The notes below the pieces were generated by a model that did not search any database, had not been told where the DNA came from, and worked only from the letters and a program-made list of their open reading frames with translations. DNA of 64,000 bases from assembly GCA_002472565.1 (NCBI GenBank), contig DKSK01000030.1:1-64000 (forward strand), written 5' to 3'. The number at the start of each line of letters is the position of its first letter. Position 1 is the first letter of the stretch. The translations under genes and the position numbers were made by a program. This DNA is from Bacteroidales bacterium UBA7258. GTDB taxonomy: Bacteria > Bacteroidota > Bacteroidia > Bacteroidales > UBA932. This document shows, piece after piece, positions 50,019 through 58,147 of this stretch.

Positions 50019-51515
50019 TCAGCTGATTCTATATTTATAAAGCATTGCTACAGGCTTGTCCACTACGCCTTCATAGGCCTTGACCAGAGTGTCGTCAGAG
50101 AACTGATAGACGTAGACGCTCCCCTTTCTACCCTGGCGGGAAGGGTTATATGTCAGGACATAGAGGAGATTTTCCCCAGCTGTCCTGGCTCCTCTTCCTC
50201 CGATGTTCGTAGCGAGAGCCACGATGGTTTCGCCCTGGGGCAAAGTAATGGCCGGAGAAGTCCCCGGAGGCGTAGACAGCCCCCAGTGATAAATGGCATT
50301 GTCGTAGGTATAATAGACGTCGTTCGTGGCCAGGGTGTTGACGAACATGGACTTGGAGTCCATCTTGACTCCCTCCGCCGAAGTAAATTCTCTCACCTGG
50401 TTCCAGGTCCTGCCATTGTAGTTTCCGGACATTATCTTATACGAAGAAGGGTCCGTCTTGCTCCTCAGAAGATAATACATGGCTGTGGAGCTGGTCCGCT
50501 GACGAGCGGCACAGGCATTAACGATTTCATAGCCTTCTTCCGAGAGATAGCGGAGGCCTTGGGAGGCACTGTATCTCGAAAGCACGGAATCCCGGCTGAA
50601 GAGCCTCGGAGTCATATTGTTTCTTCCAGTGGCGGAGCTCCGGTTGAAGGTGTAGGCTATGCCCTTTATCTCCGAAAGAGTCTCCATATTATCCATCTCG
50701 GTGGCGTAGAGCATATTCATGTCATACTTGAAGACCCTGCGCTCAGGAGAAAGGAAATAGGCCGAAATGAGGCCTCCGGACATGGCGTTGTCTCCTGCGA
50801 AGGTCTCAAGGCAGGTGCCGAAGCTCTTCATGGATGATACCGAAAGCAGCTCCATTGTGGAAGGGTCTATGTTGTAGATGGAGCCATTGTCGTCATTCGT
50901 GGCTATCATGAAGAGGGACGAGGTTGACGAAGAGCTGGCGTAATCGAGCAGGGCCATCGTTGTGACCTTCTTCATGGATCCGGAAGAGGGCGTGAAGATG
51001 CTGTAGATGAAATCTTCTTTCCCCACGGCAGCCTCTTCCGAAGTCAGGGTCTGGATGAAGCTCAGATGACCTTCCCCTTCATCGTCGTTGCTCAGGATGG
51101 CGAGGCCTTCGTCGAAGCCGGCGTTCACGTTCAAGGTGAAATATTTATAGGCGATGCTTTCTCCATTGTCGACACGCAGCCTCAGGAGGAAGGATCCGAC
51201 CTTGGAGAAGGTGTAGTCGATGGTCTGGCTTGAGGAAATCTCGGTCATCGACTGGAAAGCATCGGAGGAAGTGGCGGAAGTGGAGCGAGGGCCGTAGACC
51301 CAGGTATAGGTGCACTCCTCCCCTCTAACGTTCTCCACGCTGAGGCCTTCGTAATGAAGGGTTTCGTTCACGAGGGTATTGATGGTATCAGAGACCGCCC
51401 CCACGCTGAGCGGTGCGAGCGCGTGGGTGTCTCCGTTGTCGTCCACATCATAGCAAGCCGCCGCGGCAAGACAGAGAGCCCCGGTCATAAGATATCTGAA
51501 GATAATATTTTTCAT
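50019..51515 (-). CDS. PKD-like family lipoprotein of the second Sus locus
   Basis: 498 residues with a lipobox AAAC (Cys21). Residues about 30-130 form a PKD/Ig-like domain (LHYEGLSVENVRGEECTYTWVYG, DYTFSKVGSFLLRLRVDN). The remainder (about 135-498) is a beta-rich region with repeated short strands, such as SLFMIATNDDNGSIYNID and DVYYTYDNAIYHWG, that resembles a beta-propeller. Proteins of this kind occur after SusD and DUF4843 genes and are probably surface-exposed ligand-binding lipoproteins. No enzyme motif is visible. It follows the DUF4843 gene by 12 bp. Confidence 0.82.
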   Translation of the reverse strand: MKNIIFRYLMTGALCLAAAACYDVDDNGDTHALAPLSVGAVSDTINTLVNETLHYEGLSVENVRGEECTYTWVYGPRSTSATSSDAFQSMTEISSSQTIDYTFSKVGSFLLRLRVDNGESIAYKYFTLNVNAGFDEGLAILSNDDEGEGHLSFIQTLTSEEAAVGKEDFIYSIFTPSSGSMKKVTTMALLDYASSSSTSSLFMIATNDDNGSIYNIDPSTMELLSVSSMKSFGTCLETFAGDNAMSGGLISAYFLSPERRVFKYDMNMLYATEMDNMETLSEIKGIAYTFNRSSATGRNNMTPRLFSRDSVLSRYSASQGLRYLSEEGYEIVNACAARQRTSSTAMYYLLRSKTDPSSYKIMSGNYNGRTWNQVREFTSAEGVKMDSKSMFVNTLATNDVYYTYDNAIYHWGLSTPPGTSPAITLPQGETIVALATNIGGRGARTAGENLLYVLTYNPSRQGRKGSVYVYQFSDDTLVKAYEGVVDKPVAMLYKYRIS

Positions 51516-51527
51516 GTTCCGGAAAGA

Positions 51528-52472
51528 CTAATTGAAATAACCATACGGACCGTCGATAGGGCTCGCCCAGCCGACGGCGGCATTGATATTCACGGCGAGG
51601 TCCATATCCTCCCAGTTCGGATCCTCTGGATGGTCCTTGTAATACTGCCTGTAATAGTCATAAAGGGGCTTCATGACGAAGATGGCCCAGCTCGATGAAT
51701 AGGCGTAGGACTGTCTCCAGAAAGAAGTCATCCTCATCTGGGTGGTCGTGAGAAGCTCCGGGTTCGGGCTGTCAAGGTTATAGCCGAAAAGCTCGGCATT
51801 ATGCTCGAAGAAGGCCGGATGGGTCTCCTTAGTGGCGTGGAAATATTCCAGCATCTTGCGGTATTTGGCAGGATAGAAATTACCCAGGTCATAATGCCAG
51901 CCAAGCGGCTTGTTCAAGGCTGTCCGCCACCAATTAGGGCAGGCCGGGTCGCCGTCATTGACATAGACTATAAATTCCGGGGTCAGGATGGCAGAGGTGG
52001 AAGAGCTGTCAGGGGCGCAAGGGTCGAATTCGTCGTTGGAGGAGAGTCTTATGCCGACTTTCACATAGCATGAATCCAGCATCTTCGGGGTGCGGCGGAG
52101 AATTACTTTGAGCGTGCCGCTTACTTCTCCCGCCGGGATTACCAGATCGTCCACCGTAAAGTCCTCGCCGTAGACGGCGGAGACAAGCGGATAGGTGACG
52201 GAACCCATGCTGATGCTCTCGCCGGACTCGGCCCCGAAATATTCGAGGGCGTAGGTCCTGTCATGGTCTACCGGATTGCCCATCACGTAGACCTTGGTGC
52301 TGACCGAAACCGTGTCGTCGGCCAGGAGGGCGAAGGACTCGCTGTGGGTCTGGAGCGATTCGTTGAAATAAAGCTTCGGCTTCTGGCTGTTGTCGTACAT
52401 CAGCCAGGTATCGTTGCACGAAACGGCCGAAAGCAGGGCCGCCACGGCCAGGAGAATATATCTTGTCTTCAT
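51528..52472 (-). CDS. DUF4843 family lipoprotein
   Basis: 314 residues with a lipobox AVSC (Cys19). The N-terminal half contains a beta-sandwich region with YFNESLQTHSESFALLADDTVSVSTKVYVMGNPVDHDRTYALE and DDLVIPAGEVSGTLKVILRRTPKM, matching the DUF4843 family found only beside SusC/SusD genes. The C-terminal half is rich in Trp, Tyr and Phe (NWWRTALNKPLGWHYDLGNFYPAKYRKM). Its role is unknown; surface binding of the ligand is likely from context. It lies 12 bp after the SusD gene. Confidence 0.85.
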   Translation of the reverse strand: MKTRYILLAVAALLSAVSCNDTWLMYDNSQKPKLYFNESLQTHSESFALLADDTVSVSTKVYVMGNPVDHDRTYALEYFGAESGESISMGSVTYPLVSAVYGEDFTVDDLVIPAGEVSGTLKVILRRTPKMLDSCYVKVGIRLSSNDEFDPCAPDSSSTSAILTPEFIVYVNDGDPACPNWWRTALNKPLGWHYDLGNFYPAKYRKMLEYFHATKETHPAFFEHNAELFGYNLDSPNPELLTTTQMRMTSFWRQSYAYSSSWAIFVMKPLYDYYRQYYKDHPEDPNWEDMDLAVNINAAVGWASPIDGPYGYFN

Positions 52473-52484
52473 TTCTCTTCCTCC

Positions 52485-53936
52485 TTATTCAATGTTGTTC
52501 CTGTTTTCGTACTCGGCGTCAGGAATCTGCACGGTGTAGGTGCTTGTAAGTTTCCCGCTGAGGTCGAGTCCGCTGGCGGAGTGGATGTCCATGCCGTCTC
52601 TCTTCATCTGGAGCCACATGAGGCCCTCGCCGTAGAATTCGCGGCGGCGTTCCCGCAAGAGCATGTCGGAGGTCAGGGCGGTCTCCGTCCCGGCTATAGG
52701 GTCCATGCCCCTGGTCACGGTGACGGCGTCGTAGTACTCCTTGGCCCTCTCGTTGTCGGAAGAAAGATAGAATTCGGCCATGATGTAGTACATCTCCGGA
52801 AGACGAAGAATCGTGGAGCCGAGAATGTTCTGGCCCGTGTAGGAAGAAGCGTCTCCGGAATTGTAGTAGATGGTGTTGACGAACTTGATGAGCCGCCGGT
52901 CTACGTCATCGAACCATGCGCCCACCCTGTAGTCGGACCTCTCCGGGGAGGCGTCTTCCTCATAGAGAGACTGCCAGTCGGAGGCGAGGGCGAAGGAAGT
53001 GGCCGAGCTGCTGCTGATGCCGAAGAGGCGGGCGCAGCTCTCGTCCCAGTCCTGGCTGTAGAAGCCGAAGATTGTCTCCCTTGTGTCTATGGTGCCGTTG
53101 TCAGGATGAACGAAGTCTGAAAGCGGCCTGAAGCTGAATTTTCCGCTGTCGATGACCTTGCGGGCGTAGGCCGCGGCGTTCTCGAGGTCGCCCATGACCC
53201 AGTAGACCCTGGCCAGGAGGGCCCTGACCGCGTAGAGATTCATGTGGATCATCCTGGTGGAGGTGAAGCCCGTGGCGAGATTGCTCCTCTCCGCCGTCAT
53301 TAAGTTTTCATCCGCATATTCAAGGCTCTCGGCCTCCTTGAGGTCAGAGATGATATGAGCGAAGACCTCGTCGAGGCTGGAGAAAGGTGTGACATCGAAG
53401 GTATACTCGGTCACGTATGGGATGGCCTGTTTTTTCTCCTCGTCCGAAGCCCAGAATGGCGGGGCGAAGAATTCTGCAAGCTGGAAATGGACAAGAGCCC
53501 TGAGAGCAAGAGCCTCCCCATGATAGAGGTCGATGTTCTCATAATTCGGCTTATCTTCTTCGACATGGGAGATAATATTGTTGATATGGTTGATGTACTT
53601 GTAGGCATTCGACCACATGCTGCTTCTATATGATGTAGGACCGGCCGAAGTCCATTCCGCCCTTGCGAAATTGCCCCAGATATAGCTGGTCATGCTCGTA
53701 ATATTCTGCGAAAGGACTTCCGGCAGATAGACAAAGCAGCCGCCGTAGGCATAGCTGTCGCCGCCGAGTTCGCTGTAGACTCCGTACAGGGCATCCTCAT
53801 AGCCTTCGGAAGACGAGAACATGTCTTTGTCGAAGACCTCGCCCTTCGGGTTCACGTCAAGGTATTCTCCGCAGCCCCCGAGCAGGAAAGCCGCGGCGGC
53901 GATGGCCGAAATCTTTATATATATTGAGTTTCTCAT
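52485..53936 (-). CDS. SusD/RagB family nutrient-binding lipoprotein (second locus)
   Basis: 483 residues with a lipobox LLGGC (Cys22). The N-terminal GEYLDVNPKGEVFDKDMFSS segment, the helical core (YHGEALALRALVHFQLAEFFAPPF), and the C-terminal ERRREFYGEGLMWLQMKRDG motif identify SusD/RagB. It should cap the adjacent SusC channel. It is shorter than the first SusD in the window and only distantly like it, so the two loci probably take up different ligands. The SusC stop lies 12 bp upstream and the DUF4843 start 12 bp downstream. Confidence 0.92.
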   Translation of the reverse strand: MRNSIYIKISAIAAAAFLLGGCGEYLDVNPKGEVFDKDMFSSSEGYEDALYGVYSELGGDSYAYGGCFVYLPEVLSQNITSMTSYIWGNFARAEWTSAGPTSYRSSMWSNAYKYINHINNIISHVEEDKPNYENIDLYHGEALALRALVHFQLAEFFAPPFWASDEEKKQAIPYVTEYTFDVTPFSSLDEVFAHIISDLKEAESLEYADENLMTAERSNLATGFTSTRMIHMNLYAVRALLARVYWVMGDLENAAAYARKVIDSGKFSFRPLSDFVHPDNGTIDTRETIFGFYSQDWDESCARLFGISSSSATSFALASDWQSLYEEDASPERSDYRVGAWFDDVDRRLIKFVNTIYYNSGDASSYTGQNILGSTILRLPEMYYIMAEFYLSSDNERAKEYYDAVTVTRGMDPIAGTETALTSDMLLRERRREFYGEGLMWLQMKRDGMDIHSASGLDLSGKLTSTYTVQIPDAEYENRNNIE

Positions 53937-53948
53937 CGTTTCATGTTT

Positions 53949-56900
53949 TTAGAAAGTCGGACGGAAGGTCAGGCTGAAACTCCGGCAGTAAGGGTAGGAA
54001 GTACCCCTCTCGAACTTGACGGTCGAGATGTGGGCTATGTCGGTGAAGCCTATACCCACGGCGAGTTTTTTCATACCCACCCTCGCAAGAAGAGCCGGTC
54101 TGAAGTCATACATGAATTGTATTCCGCTGATGTACAGCTCATTGCGCTTCTCAACGAATCTCTCGGAATAGTGTGTGGTCTCCCTCGAATCTATCGAGAG
54201 ATAACGGCTGTGATCTCCGGGACTCTTCCACCTGTCGTAGAGGGCTCGCTTGTCCAGGTTCTTGTACGGATCCACGTCTTCTACCTTGGACTGGATGGTA
54301 GAATTGTAATAGTCGGCGCCGAAAGTATAGGTCGAATTGAGGGTCACAGAGAGATTCTTCCACCGGAGGGTCGTCATGAGCGAGCCCTGGAGAGCGGGAT
54401 TGGTGTTTCCGACAGCCACTCTCTCGTCGGGGTCATAGGTAAAGGTGTAATCACCGTTACGCTTGATGTAGATTTCCCGGCCTGTGGCGGGATCGATCCC
54501 GGCCGAGCGCATGGCATAAATGTCGAACTGGGAACCTCCCTCCTCAAAGAGGATCTTCGGCTTTTTGGCGTCATCCTTATTGTCAACCTCGACTCCTTTC
54601 ATGGATGAGGAGATGTGCCTGATCTTGTCCATCACATGGCCTCCTGTCAGGGTCACGCTCCAGAACCAGTCCCTGGTGCGGATAATCTGGCCGGAGAGAC
54701 TCAGATCTATGCCAGCATTTGATATCTCTCCGAAATTCACGTTCATGGAGTTTGTTCCTACGGAAGGTGGCAGATTGATAGGCATCAGCATGTCGTAGGT
54801 CGTGTTGTTGTAGTAGTCGAAGGAGAGATTAATCCTGTTGTTCCAGAAGGCTCCCGTGAGGCCGACATTGCGGTTGAGCGTCTTCTGCCACTTGAGGTCG
54901 GGATTTCCCATCTGGCGGGGCACGGCTCCGATTCCGCTATAATACTGATTGTCAGACTGGTAGCGATAGACTGTCTTGGCCTGGTAATAGCTGAAGGAGA
55001 CCGAGCCTGTGTAACCGATGGAATACCTTAGCGAAAGAGTGTTCACCCATGGTAACCTGTCCTTGATGAATTTTTCATTGTGGAGGTTCCAGCCGGCTCC
55101 AAAGGCCCAGAACGGAGCGAAAGAATTCTTGGCCCCGAAGCGGGAGGAGCCCGAAGACCTATAGGAGAGGTCTGCGAAGTACCTGTTCCACAGGCTGAAA
55201 TTTCCATTGGCGAAGAAGCCGGCTCCGGTGGAAATATTGTCTGTGCCACTCGGCTGGCCGTTGGTAGGATAGTGCAAGGCGAAGGAGAGGTCCGAAAGCT
55301 CATCTTTGAGGAAGCCCTGAGCCTGTGCGGCCTTGGAATTTGCCCGCTGATACTCGATGTTTGAGCCTCCGCTGATTCTGAACATGGAGCCCTTGGAATC
55401 CAGCGAACGTCCGTAGTTGACCACTATCTTTCCGTCCGTCGAAACTCTTTCCGTACTTGAAAAGTCATATCTACCCCTCAGTGTTATATCCTGGACGAGC
55501 AGATTCTTGGCTGTCTCCGGAGATTCGTAGCTGTCGCTCGAACTCCAATTCATTCCAAGGTTGGCCTGGCCGGTCACATATAAATACTTGGATATGTTCC
55601 AGCGGCCTGAGAGACTGTTCGTCATGGAATGCGACTTGTTCTTGGAGAAGCTCGACAGAGTGGCGTCATACAGAGGATTGACCACATAGTCGGAAGTAGA
55701 AGAGGTAGAGTAAGGGTCGAAATAGTACCCCAGAATGTAGTCTCCGTTCTCGTCATAAATCGGATTGTAGGGATTCATGGTAGAGTACTGGGAGTAGGAG
55801 CCGTAGGGCGAAGCCTTGGAAGTGGTGTAGGCGAAGGAAGTGCGCCAGCTGAGGGTCAGCTTGTCTGCCTTGTGGTAGGTGATGTTGAAGGCAAGGCTCA
55901 GATTTCTGCGATTGTCCCCCTTCATGACTCCGTAATTGTCGGTGAAATGGGCGTTCGCCCTGAACTCAAGAGCGCTGGTGCGCGAGCTTAGGGAGAGTGA
56001 GTGGTTGTGGCTGAAAGGAATGCGCAGAGGGGCGTGGAGCCAGTCTGGATCCACTCCGGCGCGGACGTTCTGGAGTTTGTAGTCGTAAGCTCTGTCCAGC
56101 GAGCCGTTGGAAGAGTCATAGAGGCCTGCTAGTTTCTCGAACTCCAGTTTTTCGGCGGCGTTCATCAGATTGAAGGATGAAAGGTCAGGGATGCTGAAGT
56201 TCGGCACGAAATTGTAATTGAGCCTCAACTTGGCATCATCAGGACGCTTCCTTTCTATCACTATGACACCATTGGCTCCCTTCTCGCCGTAGAGGATGGT
56301 CGCGGAAGCATCTTTGAGGACATCCACCCTCTCTATTTCGTAGACATCCAAGTCATAGAGGTCCGACATGGATATTTCAACACCGTCGAGCATGATTAGA
56401 GGATTGTTGACTCCTTCCTCGCTCTCATTGGTTATCAGCGTGTTGGCACCTCTGATGAGCACCGAAGGGATTCTGTTGGGGTTGGAGCCCTGGGTGTTGT
56501 CCTCGACTATGACCATGCCCGGAGTATAGGCCGCTATGCCCTCGATAATGTTGACCGGGGCTATATCCACGAGGTCGGTTCCGCTAATCGTTGTGGCGGA
56601 GCCTGTGAAAGTTTCCTTCTGCTGGCTGTAGAAGCCGTTCACGACCACCGCATCCAGGGCATTGTCCGCCTTCATGGTGACGTTGAGCGTGGTCGAAGTG
56701 GAGACCTGCTCTTCATGGGTGACCATGCCGATGTAAGAGTAGACAAGGGTCACCGGATCTTTTCCCGGTTTGCTGAATACTAAAGTATAATTACCGTCGG
56801 GGTCGGCCGAGATTCCGGTTCTGGTGCCGCTGACCATGATCTCGGCTCCCGGAAGCGGCTCTCCGCTGGCGTCCGTAATCCGGCCTCTGACAGTGATTTT

Positions 56901-57059
56901 CCCGGCCGGCGAAGCGGCCCGGACAGAATCCGAGCGGGCCACCACTTCATTTCTCTCGCGGCCCGCCACCGCGCGTTGCTGTCCCATGGGGATTAGACAG
57001 GCAACAAGTAAAGCCATGGGAATCCATCCAGGCTTCACCGCCACATTTGCTAAGTTCAT
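53949..57059 (-). CDS. SusC/RagA family TonB-linked outer-membrane transporter (second locus)
   Basis: 1036 residues. A hydrophobic signal region lies at about 12-32 (WIPMALLVACLIPMG) and a longer-than-usual polar segment follows. The CarboxypepD_reg-like domain is at about 55-140 (VRGRITDASGEPLPGAEIMVSGTRTG). The plug (about 145-275) has IPSVLIRGANTLI, PLIMLDGVEISMSDL and DVLKDASATILYGEKGANGVIVI, and the barrel ends in Phe. It leads a five-gene operon: SusC, SusD, DUF4843, PKD-like, phosphatase, with gaps of 5-12 bp. A -7 box lies 24 bp before the start. Confidence 0.93.
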   Translation of the reverse strand: MNLANVAVKPGWIPMALLVACLIPMGQQRAVAGRERNEVVARSDSVRAASPAGKITVRGRITDASGEPLPGAEIMVSGTRTGISADPDGNYTLVFSKPGKDPVTLVYSYIGMVTHEEQVSTSTTLNVTMKADNALDAVVVNGFYSQQKETFTGSATTISGTDLVDIAPVNIIEGIAAYTPGMVIVEDNTQGSNPNRIPSVLIRGANTLITNESEEGVNNPLIMLDGVEISMSDLYDLDVYEIERVDVLKDASATILYGEKGANGVIVIERKRPDDAKLRLNYNFVPNFSIPDLSSFNLMNAAEKLEFEKLAGLYDSSNGSLDRAYDYKLQNVRAGVDPDWLHAPLRIPFSHNHSLSLSSRTSALEFRANAHFTDNYGVMKGDNRRNLSLAFNITYHKADKLTLSWRTSFAYTTSKASPYGSYSQYSTMNPYNPIYDENGDYILGYYFDPYSTSSTSDYVVNPLYDATLSSFSKNKSHSMTNSLSGRWNISKYLYVTGQANLGMNWSSSDSYESPETAKNLLVQDITLRGRYDFSSTERVSTDGKIVVNYGRSLDSKGSMFRISGGSNIEYQRANSKAAQAQGFLKDELSDLSFALHYPTNGQPSGTDNISTGAGFFANGNFSLWNRYFADLSYRSSGSSRFGAKNSFAPFWAFGAGWNLHNEKFIKDRLPWVNTLSLRYSIGYTGSVSFSYYQAKTVYRYQSDNQYYSGIGAVPRQMGNPDLKWQKTLNRNVGLTGAFWNNRINLSFDYYNNTTYDMLMPINLPPSVGTNSMNVNFGEISNAGIDLSLSGQIIRTRDWFWSVTLTGGHVMDKIRHISSSMKGVEVDNKDDAKKPKILFEEGGSQFDIYAMRSAGIDPATGREIYIKRNGDYTFTYDPDERVAVGNTNPALQGSLMTTLRWKNLSVTLNSTYTFGADYYNSTIQSKVEDVDPYKNLDKRALYDRWKSPGDHSRYLSIDSRETTHYSERFVEKRNELYISGIQFMYDFRPALLARVGMKKLAVGIGFTDIAHISTVKFERGTSYPYCRSFSLTFRPTF

Positions 57060-57082
57060 TATATCTAAACTAATTATTTAAC

Positions 57083-57090
57083 CAAATATA
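57083..57090 (-). promoter_or_regulatory. Candidate -7 box of the second Sus operon
   Basis: TATATTTG on the minus strand, an exact match, giving a leader of about 18 nt. No -33 TTTG at normal spacing was found, which would fit a regulated promoter. Confidence 0.45.
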
Positions 57091-57225
57091 AGGAACCGAA
57101 TCCAAAAAACCTATCATCAAAAATGGCAATTTCCCCTGATAAATCCTCCGCAGTGCTATTTCGCACATGCCTATCCGGCCCTTTCACGGCCATATTCCGA
57201 TTAGAAAGGGGCCTCGTTCCGATCG

Positions 57226-57909
57226 CTAGATGCCGATATAATAGATCAAATAAACAAACCAAGCGATAATGCCCATAATCGTAAACGCACTTGCCTCCTT
57301 ACGGGCGTTCTGATAATTAGGACTGATACCGATGATAATTAAAAGACCTATGAGCGGGATAGCGAAACAAATAAGCTTGGTAAAACAACCTATTCTGTCT
57401 TCTTGCTTATGGCGCGCAGAGCGAATCTCTTCTGCCCTTTTAAGCGGATCTTGCCGAGACCCTGCCTCTGTGACATCTTCCACCTCACCTCTTACCCCGC
57501 CACTCCCTGCCTCAGCGGGGCTTCCAGACCAGTCTACTGTCACATCGGAATTATCTCCAGACTCAGACCGCCACGGCTCTCCTACCTTTGGGAAACCCTC
57601 TGTGAAAGTCTTCCGCTCTATCGCGGCATCGGCCTCTAGTTCCTTCTCAGCAAGCTCGGCCTCAGGAGCACTCCGGTCGGGTTTCTCGTCCCAGGGAAAA
57701 GAATTTTCCGCAGGATTGTAAGAAGCAGGCTGCTCGCCCGATGAATAATCAGGCCTTCCATATTCGGGAGTCTCATAGATCGGAGCGGAAGTCAATTTTG
57801 ACTCACTCTTATCGGACGCCTTATCGGGAGGAGCCTGAGGTTTGCCGCAATATGGACAGAAAAGAGAAGAGTCAGGAATCTCCCTACTGCAATATGGACA
57901 TCTATTCAT
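57226..57909 (-). CDS. Zinc-ribbon membrane protein
   Basis: 227 residues. The N-terminus is a double-CxxC zinc ribbon (CPYCSREIPDSSLFCPYCG, Cys4, Cys7, Cys18, Cys21). A long acidic, Pro/Ser/Glu-rich and probably disordered region follows (about 25-165). The C-terminus has two membrane segments (about 178-196 and 207-226) with a short polar loop. Zinc-ribbon-plus-membrane proteins of this layout are common in Bacteroidota and have no assigned function. It is upstream of the second Sus operon on the same strand (gap 166 bp) but has no strong link to it. Confidence 0.85.
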   Translation of the reverse strand: MNRCPYCSREIPDSSLFCPYCGKPQAPPDKASDKSESKLTSAPIYETPEYGRPDYSSGEQPASYNPAENSFPWDEKPDRSAPEAELAEKELEADAAIERKTFTEGFPKVGEPWRSESGDNSDVTVDWSGSPAEAGSGGVRGEVEDVTEAGSRQDPLKRAEEIRSARHKQEDRIGCFTKLICFAIPLIGLLIIIGISPNYQNARKEASAFTIMGIIAWFVYLIYYIGI

Positions 57910-57983
57910 GACAAAACAGCTAATATTCGTAAATGTAGTGAATCAGGCAGAATTTCCAAAATGGAGAACATACAAGCAGCGTC

Positions 57984-57999
57984 CGGGGGAGTACCCCCG
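57984..57999. repeat. Short GC hairpin between divergent genes
   Basis: CGGGGG and CCCCCG form a 6-bp GC stem with an AGTA loop, followed at 58021-58054 by a 17-bp direct repeat beginning ggcgcaactgga. There is no T run, so it is not a standard terminator. It lies between the zinc-ribbon gene (minus) and the GH9 gene (plus). Confidence 0.45.
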
Positions 58000-58117
58000 A
58001 GCAGGAATAGTGCCTCTGAAGGCGCAACTGGAGAGTCGGCGCAACTGGAAAATGGCGCAGGCACACTAATGGAAAACTCCTTTCTGGAAATGCCGGGCAA
58101 GGGTAAGGAATATTTCT

Positions 58118-58125
58118 TAACTTTG
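58118..58125 (+). promoter_or_regulatory. Candidate -7 box of the GH9-deacetylase gene
   Basis: TAACTTTG, an exact TAnnTTTG match, 22 bp before the ATG at 58148. No -33 TTTG is visible at 19-21 bp. Confidence 0.5.
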
Positions 58126-58147
58126 TGACGGGTAAAAACGATTTTGT

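Noticed and set aside
57178..57213. Inverted repeat ggccctttc/gaaaggggcc after the zinc-ribbon gene
   Set aside because: Bulged stem with an 18-nt loop and no T tract on the relevant strand; weak.
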